Source: DATFWC01 sp963777755
Lineage (GTDB): Bacteria; Pseudomonadota; Alphaproteobacteria; Rhizobiales; Xanthobacteraceae
NCBI GenBank assembly: GCA_963777755.1
Contig: CAVZSC010000014.1
Coordinates: 53,348 to 117,347 of the forward strand
Direction of reading: 5' to 3'
Length of the DNA stretch: 64,000 nucleotides
Position 1 is the first letter of the stretch, and each line of letters opens with the position of its first letter. Position numbers and translations under genes: made by a program. Shown in pieces: positions 26,930-35,863 of the stretch. The notes beneath the pieces were generated by a model. That model was not told the DNA's origin and ran no database searches. It was given only the letters and a program-made list of their open reading frames with translations.

Positions 26930-27739
26930 ATGGCAACCGCCGTTGATCCGGTCTCGGGGCTCGAGTTCTACGAGCTCAGCCACCCCTGGGGCTACTACAC
27001 GCCGATCATGCCGGGCTACGAGGACATCAAGCTCGAGCGCGTGTCCCACCACGCCCGGCACGGCGCCATGGCGCAGCGCTTCTCGACCGTGATGCACACG
27101 TCCACCCACCTGAACGCGCCGATCCATCTGGTGCAGCGCGCCGTGACGGTCGGCAATCTGCCGCTCGACCGATTCTTCGGCACCGGCGTGGTGGTCTCGA
27201 TCCCCAGGCAGAAATGGGAGCTGATCGGACCTGAGGATCTCGCGGCCGCAAAGCCGGCGATCCGCGACGGCGACATCGTGTTGATCGTCACCGGCTGGCA
27301 CCGCCACTACTCGGATTCAATCCGCTATTTCGGCCACGCCCCAGGGCTGACGAAGGCCGCCGCCGAGTGGCTGGTTAAGCGCAACGCCAAGCTGGTCGGC
27401 ATCGACAACGGCACCATCGATCATCCGCTCGCCACATCGCTCGGTCCGCATCGCAACGGGCCGCAGATCCGGTTCCTGCTGCCTGAATACAAGAAGGCAA
27501 CCGGCCGCAACGCGATCGACGATTTCCCCGAATGGAATCCGGCGCACAAGACGCTGCTCGCGGCCGGCATTCCGACCGTCGAGAACGTCGGCGGCGATAT
27601 CGCCGACGCGCTCGGCAAGCGTTGCACGTTCCACGCCTATCCGTGGAAATGGACCGAAGGCGATGCCTGCGTGATCCGGCTGGTCGGCATGGTCGATCCC
27701 AAGGGCAGTTACCGGCTCGAGGCCGGCGCAGGCGCGTGA
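26930..27739 (+). CDS. Cyclase/kynurenine formamidase-like hydrolase, copy 1
   Basis: A 269-residue member of the cyclase family (metal-dependent hydrolases such as KynB). The metal motif, normally HxGTHxDxPxH, reads MHTSTHLNAPIHLV here, so the Asp ligand is Asn. Other blocks are FFGTGVVVSIPRQKWELIGP, ILIVTGWHRHY, VGIDNGTIDHPL and the C-terminal FHAYPWKWTEGDACVIR. The start at 26930 has GGGGGAAACAGG before it. First gene of a plus-strand operon with a second cyclase (41 bases on), a dienelactone hydrolase and the Liv importer. No signal peptide. Confidence 0.85.
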   Translation: MATAVDPVSGLEFYELSHPWGYYTPIMPGYEDIKLERVSHHARHGAMAQRFSTVMHTSTHLNAPIHLVQRAVTVGNLPLDRFFGTGVVVSIPRQKWELIGPEDLAAAKPAIRDGDIVLIVTGWHRHYSDSIRYFGHAPGLTKAAAEWLVKRNAKLVGIDNGTIDHPLATSLGPHRNGPQIRFLLPEYKKATGRNAIDDFPEWNPAHKTLLAAGIPTVENVGGDIADALGKRCTFHAYPWKWTEGDACVIRLVGMVDPKGSYRLEAGAGA

Positions 27740-27780
27740 GCGCGACACGCACTCAGGTTTGACAAAGGGATACTCTGGCG

Positions 27781-28590
27781 ATGCCGGGATTTGATACGGA
27801 CGGGCTGCAATTCTTCGACCTCACCCAGCGCTACGGGCACGGCATTCCGCAATGGCCCGGCGGGGCCGCCGCCTCGCGCGGGCTTGCCGTCAACACGCTG
27901 CAGTTTCACGCCAAGGACGGCGTGCTGGTGCAATTCGTCGAAGGCATCATGCATCGCGGCACCCACATGGACGCACCGATCCACGTGATGGAGGACACGC
28001 CGACCATCACCGGCTACGCGCTGTGGCGCTTCTTCGGCACCGGCGTTGCGGTGTCGATCCCCAAGGGCAAATGGGGCGTGGTCACCCCCGACGATCTCGA
28101 GAAGGCGCGGCCGAAGATCGAGCCGAACGACATCGTCATGATCAACACCGGCGCGCACCGGCTCTACGGCGACAACGACGACTACTACGCCTATTCGCCC
28201 GGCCTCTACAAGGAAGCCGCCGAATGGCTGGTCGCCAGGAGGGTGAAGATGGTCGGCATCGACGTGCAGGCGCTCGATCACGGGCTCGGGACCTACATGG
28301 CACCGCACGGCATGGGACCGACGATGCCGCATCTCAACGCCGAGTATAAGGCGGAGACTGGCCGCGACATCATCGAGGATTTCCCGCACTGGGAGCCGGC
28401 GCACAAGATCCTCATGGGCAACGGCATCCCGGGCATCGAGAACGTCGGCGGCGAGCTCGACCTGGTCACCGGCAGGCGCTGCACATTCATGGCCTTCCCG
28501 TGGCGCTGGCCGCACGGCGAAGGATGCGGCGTACGGGTCATCGCGGTGATCGATCCGGAGCAGAAATATCGGCTGGCCTCGGGCAGCTGA
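27781..28590 (+). CDS. Cyclase/kynurenine formamidase-like hydrolase, copy 2
   Basis: A 269-residue paralogue of the gene just upstream, with the same length and block order. Its metal motif is complete: MHRGTHMDAPIHVM. Other segments are GIPQWPGGAAASRGL, FFGTGVAVSIPKGKWGVV, MINTGAHRLYG, VGIDVQALDHGLGTY and FMAFPWRWPHGEGCGVR. The two genes arose by tandem duplication, and only this copy keeps the canonical Asp ligand. They may work as a heteromer or on successive substrates. Confidence 0.87.
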   Translation: MPGFDTDGLQFFDLTQRYGHGIPQWPGGAAASRGLAVNTLQFHAKDGVLVQFVEGIMHRGTHMDAPIHVMEDTPTITGYALWRFFGTGVAVSIPKGKWGVVTPDDLEKARPKIEPNDIVMINTGAHRLYGDNDDYYAYSPGLYKEAAEWLVARRVKMVGIDVQALDHGLGTYMAPHGMGPTMPHLNAEYKAETGRDIIEDFPHWEPAHKILMGNGIPGIENVGGELDLVTGRRCTFMAFPWRWPHGEGCGVRVIAVIDPEQKYRLASGS

Positions 28591-28608
28591 GCAGAAAAGG
28601 GGGATTTC

Positions 28609-29349
28609 GTGATCGAGCAGTTCGTCGACATTCCCGCCAAGGACGGCGTGATCGAGGCCTTCGTGTGCCATCCTGAGGGAAAGCGGCAATGGCCGGCGGT
28701 CATCTTCTACATGGACGCGCCGGGCATCCGGGAGGAGCTGCACGACATGGCACGGCGGCTGGCGAGCGTCGGCTACTTCGTCGTGCTGCCGAACCTCTAC
28801 TACCGCCAGGGGCGCGGCATCACGCTGTCACCCGCGTGCACCGACGACACGAGCCCCGAGCACAAACGCATGTTCGAGCTGATGTTCACCCTGTCGAACC
28901 AGCTCATCGCCGAGGACACCGGCACGCTGCTGAAATTCATCGACTCGCACGCGGCCGCGTGCAAGGAGCGCGTCGGCGCGCTCGGCTACTGCATGAGCGG
29001 GCCGTTCGCCGTCACCGCGGCGGCCCGCTATCCTGAGCGCATCGCCGCGGCCGCCTCCTATCATGGCGTCCTGCTGGCGACCGACAAGCCCGACAGCCCG
29101 CACCTCCTCGGCGACAAGATCAGGGCCGAGGTCTACCTCGGGTTCGGCGAGAGCGACCATCTGACACCCCCGAACCAGGTCGAGACCGTGCGGGCAGCAT
29201 TCGACAAGGCGCGGGTCAAGTCGACTGTCGAGGTGTACCGAGGAGCGGGACACGGCTTCGTCTTCCCGCTGCGCAAGAACTACGTGAAAGCCGCCGCGGA
29301 ACGCCACTGGGAAACGCTTTTTGACCTGTTCGGCCGGACTTTGCAGTGA
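28609..29349 (+). CDS. Dienelactone hydrolase family protein
   Basis: A 246-residue alpha/beta hydrolase of the dienelactone hydrolase family. The nucleophile is Cys in GALGYCMSGPFAV, the Asp lies in GFGESDHLTPPNQ, and the His in YRGAGHGFVFP. The start is GTG 28609 with an AAAAGGGGGA leader. Dienelactone hydrolases open lactone rings made in aromatic ring-cleavage pathways. Standing 18 bases after two cyclases and before a Liv-type importer, it supports a role in aromatic or lactone catabolism, but the substrate is unknown. Confidence 0.87.
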   Translation: MIEQFVDIPAKDGVIEAFVCHPEGKRQWPAVIFYMDAPGIREELHDMARRLASVGYFVVLPNLYYRQGRGITLSPACTDDTSPEHKRMFELMFTLSNQLIAEDTGTLLKFIDSHAAACKERVGALGYCMSGPFAVTAAARYPERIAAAASYHGVLLATDKPDSPHLLGDKIRAEVYLGFGESDHLTPPNQVETVRAAFDKARVKSTVEVYRGAGHGFVFPLRKNYVKAAAERHWETLFDLFGRTLQ

Positions 29350-29509
29350 TTTTAATCCAGCGGCGCGAATCCGCTTCCGACTTGCGATGCAGGTGGCTTA
29401 GTATCGGATCGTGGGCCGTCGCCCGCACAGGGCTGCACAACAGAATTCAGGGATCACCCGGGAGGCGCAGGATGCGTCCGCGCCCCACCCCGGTGGGCAG
29501 GAGGGAACG

Positions 29510-30739
29510 ATGCAGAGGACAATAGGAAGGCGCTTGATTGTGGGCATGCTGGCCGCGACGGCCGGCTGGGTGGTCTCGGCGGTGCCGGCGGTGAGCCAGG
29601 AGCCGACCTCGATCAAGGTCGGTTGGGCGATCTCCAAGACCGGGCCCTACGTGGGCGGCGCGACCATCACGCTGCTCAATGCCTACAAGCTGTGGGTCAA
29701 GGACGTGAACGCCGCCGGCGGGATCATGCTCAAGAGCGTCGGCAAGAAGCTGCCTGTCGAGGTGATCGAGTACGACGACCGCAGCAACTCCGACGAGATG
29801 ATCAAGGCGGTGGAACGCCTGATCAACCAGGACAAGGTGGACTTCGTGTTCCCGCCCTGGGGCACCGCGTTCAGCCTCGCATCGGCGCCGATCTTCGCCC
29901 GCGCCGGCTACCCGCAGATCCTGGTGACCGCCACCACCGATCGCGCCCCCGAATTCGCCAAGCGCTGGCCCAACAGCTTCTGGCTCCTCGGCACCGCGAC
30001 CGAGATGGCGGACTCCTTTGCGGACGTCCTCGACAAGCTGCGCCGCGACGGCAAGATCGGCAGCAACGTCGCGATGATCGGGGTCGCCGACCAGTTCGGC
30101 ATCGAGCTCTCGACGGCGGCGCGCAAGGCGTTCGAAAAGCACAAGTTCACCCTCGCCTACGACAAGTCCTATCCGCTCGGCTCGCAGGACATGCAGCCGA
30201 TCCTCACCGAGGCGATGCGCACCAACGCCGACGTGTTCATGGCGGCGAGCTACCCGCCCGACACCTTCGCCATCATCGATCAGTCGAAGGTCCTCAACTA
30301 CAATCCGAAGGTGTTCTTCACCGCCGTCGGCACCGCGTTCCCGCTGATCAAGCAGCGGTTCGGCGCCAATGCCGAAGGCATCATGGGGACCGGCGGCTGG
30401 AACGCGGATTCGCCGCAGCTCAAGGACTACCTCAAGCGCCACATGGCGGAGAACGGCGCCGAGCCCGATCGTTGGGCCAACCCGGTGACCTACATGAGCC
30501 TGCAGATGCTGCACCAGGCAATCGAGCGCGTCGGCAAGATCGACCGCGCGGCGGTGATCAAGGACCTGCAGACCGGCACGTTCGACACGATCGGCGGCAA
30601 GGTGAAGCTGGTGGACAACCGCTTCACCGGCGTGTTCCAGACCGGGCAATGGCAGAGCGGCGAGTACTATGGCATCGGGCCGGGACAACTCGACGGCGCG
30701 CGCGCGCCGATCTTTCCCAAGCCCGCATGGAAGCAGTGA
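29510..30739 (+). CDS. livK: Branched-chain amino acid/aromatic-type ABC transporter substrate-binding protein
   Basis: A 409-residue periplasmic binding protein. A signal peptide (MQRTIGRRLIVGMLAATAGW with cleavage near VSQE) precedes IKVGWAISKTGPYVGGATIT, the Peripla_BP_6 opening. VEVIEYDDRSNSDEMIKAVE and VDFVFPPWGTAFSLASAPIF follow, as does the hinge region. The ATG has GCAGGAGGGAACG in front. It is first of five liv genes (K-H-M-G-F), 160 bases after the dienelactone hydrolase, and 21 bases before livH. In this phylum such importers often carry aromatic acids or amides rather than amino acids. Confidence 0.9.
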   Translation: MQRTIGRRLIVGMLAATAGWVVSAVPAVSQEPTSIKVGWAISKTGPYVGGATITLLNAYKLWVKDVNAAGGIMLKSVGKKLPVEVIEYDDRSNSDEMIKAVERLINQDKVDFVFPPWGTAFSLASAPIFARAGYPQILVTATTDRAPEFAKRWPNSFWLLGTATEMADSFADVLDKLRRDGKIGSNVAMIGVADQFGIELSTAARKAFEKHKFTLAYDKSYPLGSQDMQPILTEAMRTNADVFMAASYPPDTFAIIDQSKVLNYNPKVFFTAVGTAFPLIKQRFGANAEGIMGTGGWNADSPQLKDYLKRHMAENGAEPDRWANPVTYMSLQMLHQAIERVGKIDRAAVIKDLQTGTFDTIGGKVKLVDNRFTGVFQTGQWQSGEYYGIGPGQLDGARAPIFPKPAWKQ

Positions 30740-30760
30740 GCTGATCGCGGCGGCGCCGCC

Positions 30761-31636
30761 GTGCTCGTCGTCGACATCGTCCTGACCGGTTTGATCATCG
30801 GCGGGATGTATGCGTTGACCGCGATGGGGCTCACGCTCCAGTACGGGGTCGCGCGCATCATGAACCTCGCCTACGGCGAGTTCGTCGTTGCCGCCGCGCT
30901 CGCAAGCTACTGGCTGTTCACCACCCAGGCGGTGAGCCCCCTCCTCGGGCTCATCGCGGTGGTGCCGCTCGCCTTCGCGCTCAACTGGGCGATCTATCAG
31001 GTGCTCCTCGTGCCCCTGGTGCGACGCGCCAAGAATGAGGGCATGCTGGAGGTCGACAGCATCCTGGCGACCTTCGGCCTCCTGTTCGTGGTCCAGGGCA
31101 TCCTGCTGGTGAGCTTCGGCGGCCAGTATTTCAGCTATTCCTACCTGTCGATCCCGGTTTCCGTGCTGGGCAGCAACCTCGCGATGAACCGCCTGATCGC
31201 GCTTGCGTTCGCCGCCATCATCGGCACCCTGCTCTATCTCGGGCTGACCCGCACGCGGCTCGGCACCGCGATCCGCGCGGTCGCGGTCGATCCGGTCGCC
31301 GCCCAGTTGGTCGCGATCGACGTGCGGCGCGCCTCCGCGTTCGCCTTCGCGCTCGGCGGTGCGCTGGTCGCAACCGGCGGCGTGCTGGTGAGCATGTTCC
31401 TCACGCTCAACGCCTCCATGGGCGTGGTCTTCACCATGAAGGCGCTGATCGTGGTGATCATGGGCGGAGTCGGAAATCTCGTCGGCGCGCTCGCCGCCGG
31501 GCTGCTCCTGGGCATCGCCGAGACGTTCGTGGCGCGGCTGGTCGATCCCGGCCTGACGCTCGCGGTCAACTATGCGCTGTTCCTCGCCGTGCTGTTGTGG
31601 CGGCCGACCGGCCTGTTCGGGAGAACTGCACGTTGA
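30761..31636 (+). CDS. livH: Liv-type ABC transporter permease LivH
   Basis: A 291-residue membrane protein with about eight hydrophobic segments. It begins (GTG start) MLVVDIVLTGLIIGGMYALT, and the signature MNLAYGEFVVAAA follows, as in LivH. The C-terminal half has AVAVDPVAAQLVAIDVRR, the EAA-like coupling region, and VVIMGGVGNLVGALAAGLLL. The stop overlaps the likely TTG start of livM (TTGA). Confidence 0.9.
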   Translation: MLVVDIVLTGLIIGGMYALTAMGLTLQYGVARIMNLAYGEFVVAAALASYWLFTTQAVSPLLGLIAVVPLAFALNWAIYQVLLVPLVRRAKNEGMLEVDSILATFGLLFVVQGILLVSFGGQYFSYSYLSIPVSVLGSNLAMNRLIALAFAAIIGTLLYLGLTRTRLGTAIRAVAVDPVAAQLVAIDVRRASAFAFALGGALVATGGVLVSMFLTLNASMGVVFTMKALIVVIMGGVGNLVGALAAGLLLGIAETFVARLVDPGLTLAVNYALFLAVLLWRPTGLFGRTAR

Positions 31637-32574
31637 GTGGGCGCGTGCTGACCTGTCTCGTTGCCGGCCTTGTGGTCGTCGCCGGCCTGGCAGCGGTTCC
31701 GCTGGTCGCCAGCGGCTACCAGCTCGCGCTCGGCATCACCCTCCTGAGCTACATCGTGCTGGCGACTGCCTGGGCGTTGTTCTCCGGCCCGACCCGCTAC
31801 ATCTCGCTGGCGACCGTTGCGTTCTTCGGCATCGGCGCCTACACGGTCGGCGTTCTCGGCGAGGTGCTGGCGTGGCCGCTGGTGGTGGCGATCGCGGCGG
31901 CGATCGGCGTCACCGTCGCGCTGGTGGTCGGCCTCTCCACGCTGCGCCTCTCAGGCATGTATTTCGTCATCTTCACGTTCGGGCTCGCCGAGCTCATCCG
32001 CCAGCTCGCGACCTGGTACGAGGTCAATGTTCACCGCTCGGTCGGCCGCTACGTGTTCATCGACGTCACCCAGGCGGCGATCTATTGGCAGCTTCTCGCC
32101 CTCGTGGTGCTGGTGCTCGTCGCCGGCTGGGCGATCGGCCGCTCGCGCCTCGGCCTCGCGCTGCGCGTGATCGGCGACGACGAGATGGTCGCGCGCCACT
32201 GCGGCATCGATACCACGCGCGCCAAGCTGACCCTGTTCGCGCTGAGCGCGCTGTTCACCACCGTCACCGGCGCCGTCATGGCGCCGCGCTGGACCTATAT
32301 CGACCCGGCGATCGCCTTCAATCCGATGCTGTCGTTCCAGGTGGTGATCATGGCGCTGCTCGGTGGCGCCGGCACGTTGTTCGGGCCCTTGCTCGGGGTG
32401 ATCCCGCTGGTTCTGCTGTTCGAGGTGCTCTCCGCGAACTTCCCGAACTATTTCAGCATCCTGCTCGGCGTCGTGTTCATCTTCATCGTCTACGTGGTGC
32501 CGAACGGGGTCGCCGGGTTGCTGCAGCCGCATGTCGCTCGCGCATTCGCGCGAGCCGCGGAGGCACGCCCGTGA
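31633..32574 (+). CDS. livM: Liv-type ABC transporter permease LivM
   Basis: A 313-residue membrane protein from a TTG start in the overlap TTGA with livH. Signatures are SLATVAFFGIGAYTVGVLGE, LSGMYFVIFTFGLAELIRQL, the coupling loop AIGRSRLGLALRVIGDDEMV and MALLGGAGTLFGPLLGVIPL. A start a few codons further in is possible. The end overlaps livG by GTGA. Confidence 0.88.
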   Translation: MSGRVLTCLVAGLVVVAGLAAVPLVASGYQLALGITLLSYIVLATAWALFSGPTRYISLATVAFFGIGAYTVGVLGEVLAWPLVVAIAAAIGVTVALVVGLSTLRLSGMYFVIFTFGLAELIRQLATWYEVNVHRSVGRYVFIDVTQAAIYWQLLALVVLVLVAGWAIGRSRLGLALRVIGDDEMVARHCGIDTTRAKLTLFALSALFTTVTGAVMAPRWTYIDPAIAFNPMLSFQVVIMALLGGAGTLFGPLLGVIPLVLLFEVLSANFPNYFSILLGVVFIFIVYVVPNGVAGLLQPHVARAFARAAEARP

Positions 32575-33305
32575 ACGAACCCGCGATCCTCACGATCGAT
32601 CGGGCACGCAAGGCGTTCGGCGGGCTCGTCGCGGTCGACGACATCGCATTCTCGGTCGGCCGCGGCGAGATCGTGGGCCTGATCGGCCCGAACGGCTCGG
32701 GCAAGACCACGATGCTCAACCTGATCTCCGGCGCATTGCGCTGCGACGACGGCGACATCCGTTTCAAGGGCGAGACGATCAACGCACTGCCCATCCATCA
32801 CATCGCCCGCCGCGGCATCGCCCGAACCTTCCAGCTGGTGCGCGTGCTGCCCTCGATGACCGCTCGGGAGAACGTGATCGCCGGACTGGCGTTCCGTCCG
32901 GCAGGCCTGTGGGGCGTGGCCGCCGGGCAACGCGCCGAGGCGCTGCTCGCGCGCGTCGGGCTCGACCACAAGGGCGACCTTGCGGCGCAGCAGCTCACCT
33001 ATATCGACCAGAAGCGCCTGGAGCTCGCCCGCGCGTTGGCGCTTTCCCCCGATCTCCTGCTGCTCGACGAATGGCTCGCGGGCTTGAACCCGTCCGAGTT
33101 GCTCACCGGCATCGCGCTGGTGCGCTCGCTGCGCCAGGAGGGCCTGAGCATCATCCTGGTCGAGCACGTAATGGACGCGATCCGCTCGCTGTGCGACCGC
33201 TGCATCGTCATGAATGCCGGCCGCAAGATTGCCGAGGGCATCCCGGCAAGCGTGCTCGCCGACCCGCATGTGGTCAGCGCATATCTGGGAGAAGGCGATG
33301 CTTGA
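32571..33305 (+). CDS. livG: Liv-type ABC transporter ATP-binding protein LivG
   Basis: A 244-residue ATPase with a GTG start in the GTGA overlap with livM. Walker A is GPNGSGKTTM and the Q-loop is ARTFQLVRVLP. The signature region reads QLTYIDQKRLELARAL instead of the usual LSxGxQ-type sequence, and Walker B reads LLLLDEWLAGLNP with Trp where Pro is usual. The H-loop is ILVEHVMD. The Trp may mark a Liv subfamily rather than damage, since the gene is otherwise intact and tightly coupled. livF overlaps its last eight bases. Confidence 0.9.
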   Translation: MNEPAILTIDRARKAFGGLVAVDDIAFSVGRGEIVGLIGPNGSGKTTMLNLISGALRCDDGDIRFKGETINALPIHHIARRGIARTFQLVRVLPSMTARENVIAGLAFRPAGLWGVAAGQRAEALLARVGLDHKGDLAAQQLTYIDQKRLELARALALSPDLLLLDEWLAGLNPSELLTGIALVRSLRQEGLSIILVEHVMDAIRSLCDRCIVMNAGRKIAEGIPASVLADPHVVSAYLGEGDA

Positions 33306-34038
33306 GATCTCCGCCCTCTCGGTCGCCTACGGCAAGCACGAAGCCTTGTCGGGCGTTGCGCTGAACATCGCGCGGCGCGAGATCGTCGCCATCCTCGGCG
33401 CCAACGGCGCCGGCAAGTCGACCCTGCTCAAGGCGATCGCCGGGCTGGTGCGTGCGCGCGCCGGGGGGACCATCCGCCTCGACGGGCGTGATCTGCTGGC
33501 GCTCGAGCCGTTTCAGGTGGTCGAAGCGGGCGTGGCGCTGGTGCCGGAGGGGCGCGGCATCTTCGCCGACCTGACGGTGAAGGAGAACCTCGCGCTCGGT
33601 GCCTTTGCGCGGCGCGCGCGCGCCGACGAGGCGCGCAATCTCGAGCGCGTGCTCGCGCTGTTCCCGCGCCTGCAGGAGCGCCTGGCCCAGTTCGTCAGCA
33701 CCATGAGCGGCGGCGAGCGGCAGATGGTGGCGATCGGCCGCGCGCTGATGTCGGCGCCCGATATCCTGCTGCTCGACGAGCCGTCGCTGGGCCTGGCGCC
33801 CCGCGTGTGCGGCGAATTGTTCCAGGCGCTGCCGCGCGTGCGCGAAAGCGGCGTCGGCATCCTGCTGGTGGAGCAGAATACCAAGCAGAGCCTGAACATC
33901 GCCGACCGCGGCTATCTGATCGAGACCGGCCGCATCGTCGGCGAAGGCACCGCGCAGGCGCTCAAGACGGACCCGGCGGTGCAACGCGCATACCTGGGCG
34001 CCGCCGAGGTCCATGTGGCGGGATTCAATACACCCTGA
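33298..34038 (+). CDS. livF: Liv-type ABC transporter ATP-binding protein LivF
   Basis: A 246-residue ATPase. It has Walker A GANGAGKSTLL, Q-loop and the LivF hallmark VPEGRGIFADLTVKENL, the signature STMSGGERQMVAIGRAL, Walker B ILLLDEPSLGLAP and H-loop LLVEQN. It pairs with LivG in the importer. It is the last gene of the operon, and its stop overlaps the end of the convergent binding-protein gene by 14 bases. Confidence 0.92.
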   Translation: MLEISALSVAYGKHEALSGVALNIARREIVAILGANGAGKSTLLKAIAGLVRARAGGTIRLDGRDLLALEPFQVVEAGVALVPEGRGIFADLTVKENLALGAFARRARADEARNLERVLALFPRLQERLAQFVSTMSGGERQMVAIGRALMSAPDILLLDEPSLGLAPRVCGELFQALPRVRESGVGILLVEQNTKQSLNIADRGYLIETGRIVGEGTAQALKTDPAVQRAYLGAAEVHVAGFNTP

Positions 34039-35002
34039 TATTGGCCGTCTGGATCACCTTCGCCCATTTCTCGGTTTCGTCAGCCACCAGTTTTCCGAAC
34101 TCGGCCGGCGCCATCGGCATGGGCTCGCCGCCGAGCTCGGCCAGGCGGGCTTGCAGCTTCGGGTCCGCCAACACCGTGTTCACCGCCTGATTGAGCTTAC
34201 CGACGATCTCGGGCGGCGTCCCCTTGGGCGCCGCGATGCCGTACCAGATGCTCACCTCGTAGCCCGGCACGGTTTCGCCGATGGTCGGAACATCCGGGAG
34301 CGCAGCCACGCGCTTCGCCCCAGTCACGCCGAGTGCGCGCACCTTGCCGCTCCTGATGTGGCCGATCGAGCCGGGAATATTGTCGAACACCACCTGCATC
34401 TGGCCGGCGATCAGGTCGGTGAGCGCGGGGGCCGTGCCGCGGTACGGCACATGAACGATATCGATGCCGGCCATGATCTTGAGCAGCTCGCCCGCCAGAT
34501 GGGGCGATGTGCCGACGCCGCCGGTACCATAGTTGATCTTGCCCGGATTGGCTTTCGCATAGGCAATGAACTCGCCGATCGTTTTGGCCGGCACGGCCGG
34601 ATGCACCTCCATCACATTGGCCAGCCGCATCGTCCCGCCGATCGGGACGCTGTCGCGAATAAAATTGAACGGAAGCTTATCGTAGAGAGTCGTGTTGATG
34701 GCGTAGTTCGGGCCTACGAAGGCGATCGTGTAGCCATCGGGCGCAGAGCTGAGCACGGACTGCATGCCGACATTGCCGCCCGCGCCGGGCCTGTTTTCGA
34801 TGACGAATTGCTGTCCCAGATGTTCCGACAGGTATTGGCCGATGATCCGCGCGACGACGTCGTTGGGGCCGCCTGCCGGAAACGAGACGATCCAGTGCAC
34901 CGGCCGCGACGGATAGGCTTGCGCCCGCGCGATCCGCGATACCGCCGGGACAACAGCGGCGCCCGCCGCCAGACGTAAGAAGGCTCTGCGTGGAAGTGTC
35001 AT
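34025..35002 (-). CDS. Orphan Tct-type substrate-binding protein, Tat signal
   Basis: A 325-residue periplasmic binding protein. The signal has a twin-arginine motif, MTLPRRAFLRLAAGAAVVPA, ending near ARAQA. The mature part has the family blocks HWIVSFPAGGPNDVVARII, FVIENRPGAGGNVGMQSV with SSAPDGYTI, INYGTGGVGTSPHLAGELL and VPYRGTAPALTDLIAGQ. No tctA or tctB is near; in these bacteria such orphan proteins are common and may share transporters. It runs toward livF and overlaps it by 14 bases at the 3' ends. Confidence 0.9.
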   Translation of the reverse strand: MTLPRRAFLRLAAGAAVVPAVSRIARAQAYPSRPVHWIVSFPAGGPNDVVARIIGQYLSEHLGQQFVIENRPGAGGNVGMQSVLSSAPDGYTIAFVGPNYAINTTLYDKLPFNFIRDSVPIGGTMRLANVMEVHPAVPAKTIGEFIAYAKANPGKINYGTGGVGTSPHLAGELLKIMAGIDIVHVPYRGTAPALTDLIAGQMQVVFDNIPGSIGHIRSGKVRALGVTGAKRVAALPDVPTIGETVPGYEVSIWYGIAAPKGTPPEIVGKLNQAVNTVLADPKLQARLAELGGEPMPMAPAEFGKLVADETEKWAKVIQTANIRVY

Positions 35003-35195
35003 GACGTTCCCTCTCCGAAATGTTGGTTGCGCGGACACGCATCGTGCGGCGGCCCCGCTGCCGATGCAGATCGCGATCGGATTCCCACTGAATTTCGAAA
35101 GGCTCGCCTGCCGACGGCATTACGGCTGCCGAGAATGAACGGACTTCGGCACGTCCTGTTGGCAGCTCATCGACGAGATTACACCCGTTATCCGG

Positions 35196-35512
35196 GTGCC
35201 CGGAAGGGGTGCAGCGTCCGGTTCCCGGCTGGTCATATCGACCGCGACCGATCGCCTGGTGTGGCTCACGAAGACTGCGGATGCGGTCTGCAGGGGCAAT
35301 CCCTGGGCGTCGACCTTTCTCGACACGTTTCGCTACCTCGACCAGCTGGGTCGCCTGGCCCGGGCCGGTGTCCACGTGGTCATGCACAATACATTGGCAG
35401 CGAGCGACTACGGGTTGCTCGAGGAAGGGACGTTTCGGCCGCGGCCCAACGACTGGGGCGCGCTGCTATGACGCCACCTGATGGGGACGACGGTGCTCGA
35501 CGCCGGTGTTCG
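35196..35512 (+). pseudogene. C-terminal remnant of a GH79 (heparanase-like) glycosidase
   Basis: The reading frame gives LVWLTKTADAVCRGNPWAST, FRYLDQLGRLARAGVHVVMH, NTLAASDYGLLEEGTF and RPRPNDWGALL, then TGA (35469-35471), and in the same frame RHLMGTTVLDAGV. From memory the pattern [27 protein letters not shown] of heparanase aligns with this, the stop falling where FK or WR is expected. The catalytic N-terminal part is missing. So this is a decayed fragment with a nonsense mutation; no signal or promoter is seen. Confidence 0.6.
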
Positions 35513-35599
35513 CGGCGGTTGGGGCACGCGGCGCGGACGATCAGGCCGGCGGCGGATGATCGGTTTCATGACAGTCCCGGCGGATCGGGCTCGCCCCGC

Positions 35600-35830
35600 T
35601 CACCAGTCGAAAGCCGTGATCTGGCCACCGGTCGCCTCCTTGGCGCCGACCCTGCCTGCCAGCAGCCGCTCGAGACGGTTACGAGCCTCGCGATTGCGCT
35701 TTTCCAGTCGCGCATCGCAGGCGACACGGGTGCAATCGAACCGAGGCTGCTCGATCAGCAATGCGAGCTCGTGAGCGGTCTTCTCGGGTATGACGCGGGC
35801 TGACTGCAGTTTCGCCGCCAGCTGCTCCAT
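35600..35830 (-). CDS. Small hypothetical protein, basic and helical
   Basis: A 76-residue frame from ATG 35830: MEQLAAKLQSARVIPEKTAH, then ELALLIEQPRFDCTRV and an Arg-rich helix LEKRNREARNRLERLLAGRV. The composition is protein-like and the codons fit the genome. I recognise no family. It sits alone between the GH79 remnant and a stretch without genes. Low confidence. Confidence 0.4.
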   Translation of the reverse strand: MEQLAAKLQSARVIPEKTAHELALLIEQPRFDCTRVACDARLEKRNREARNRLERLLAGRVGAKEATGGQITAFDW

Positions 35831-35863
35831 TTGGGCGGTGGCTTCGCTCGAACAACAAGACAC

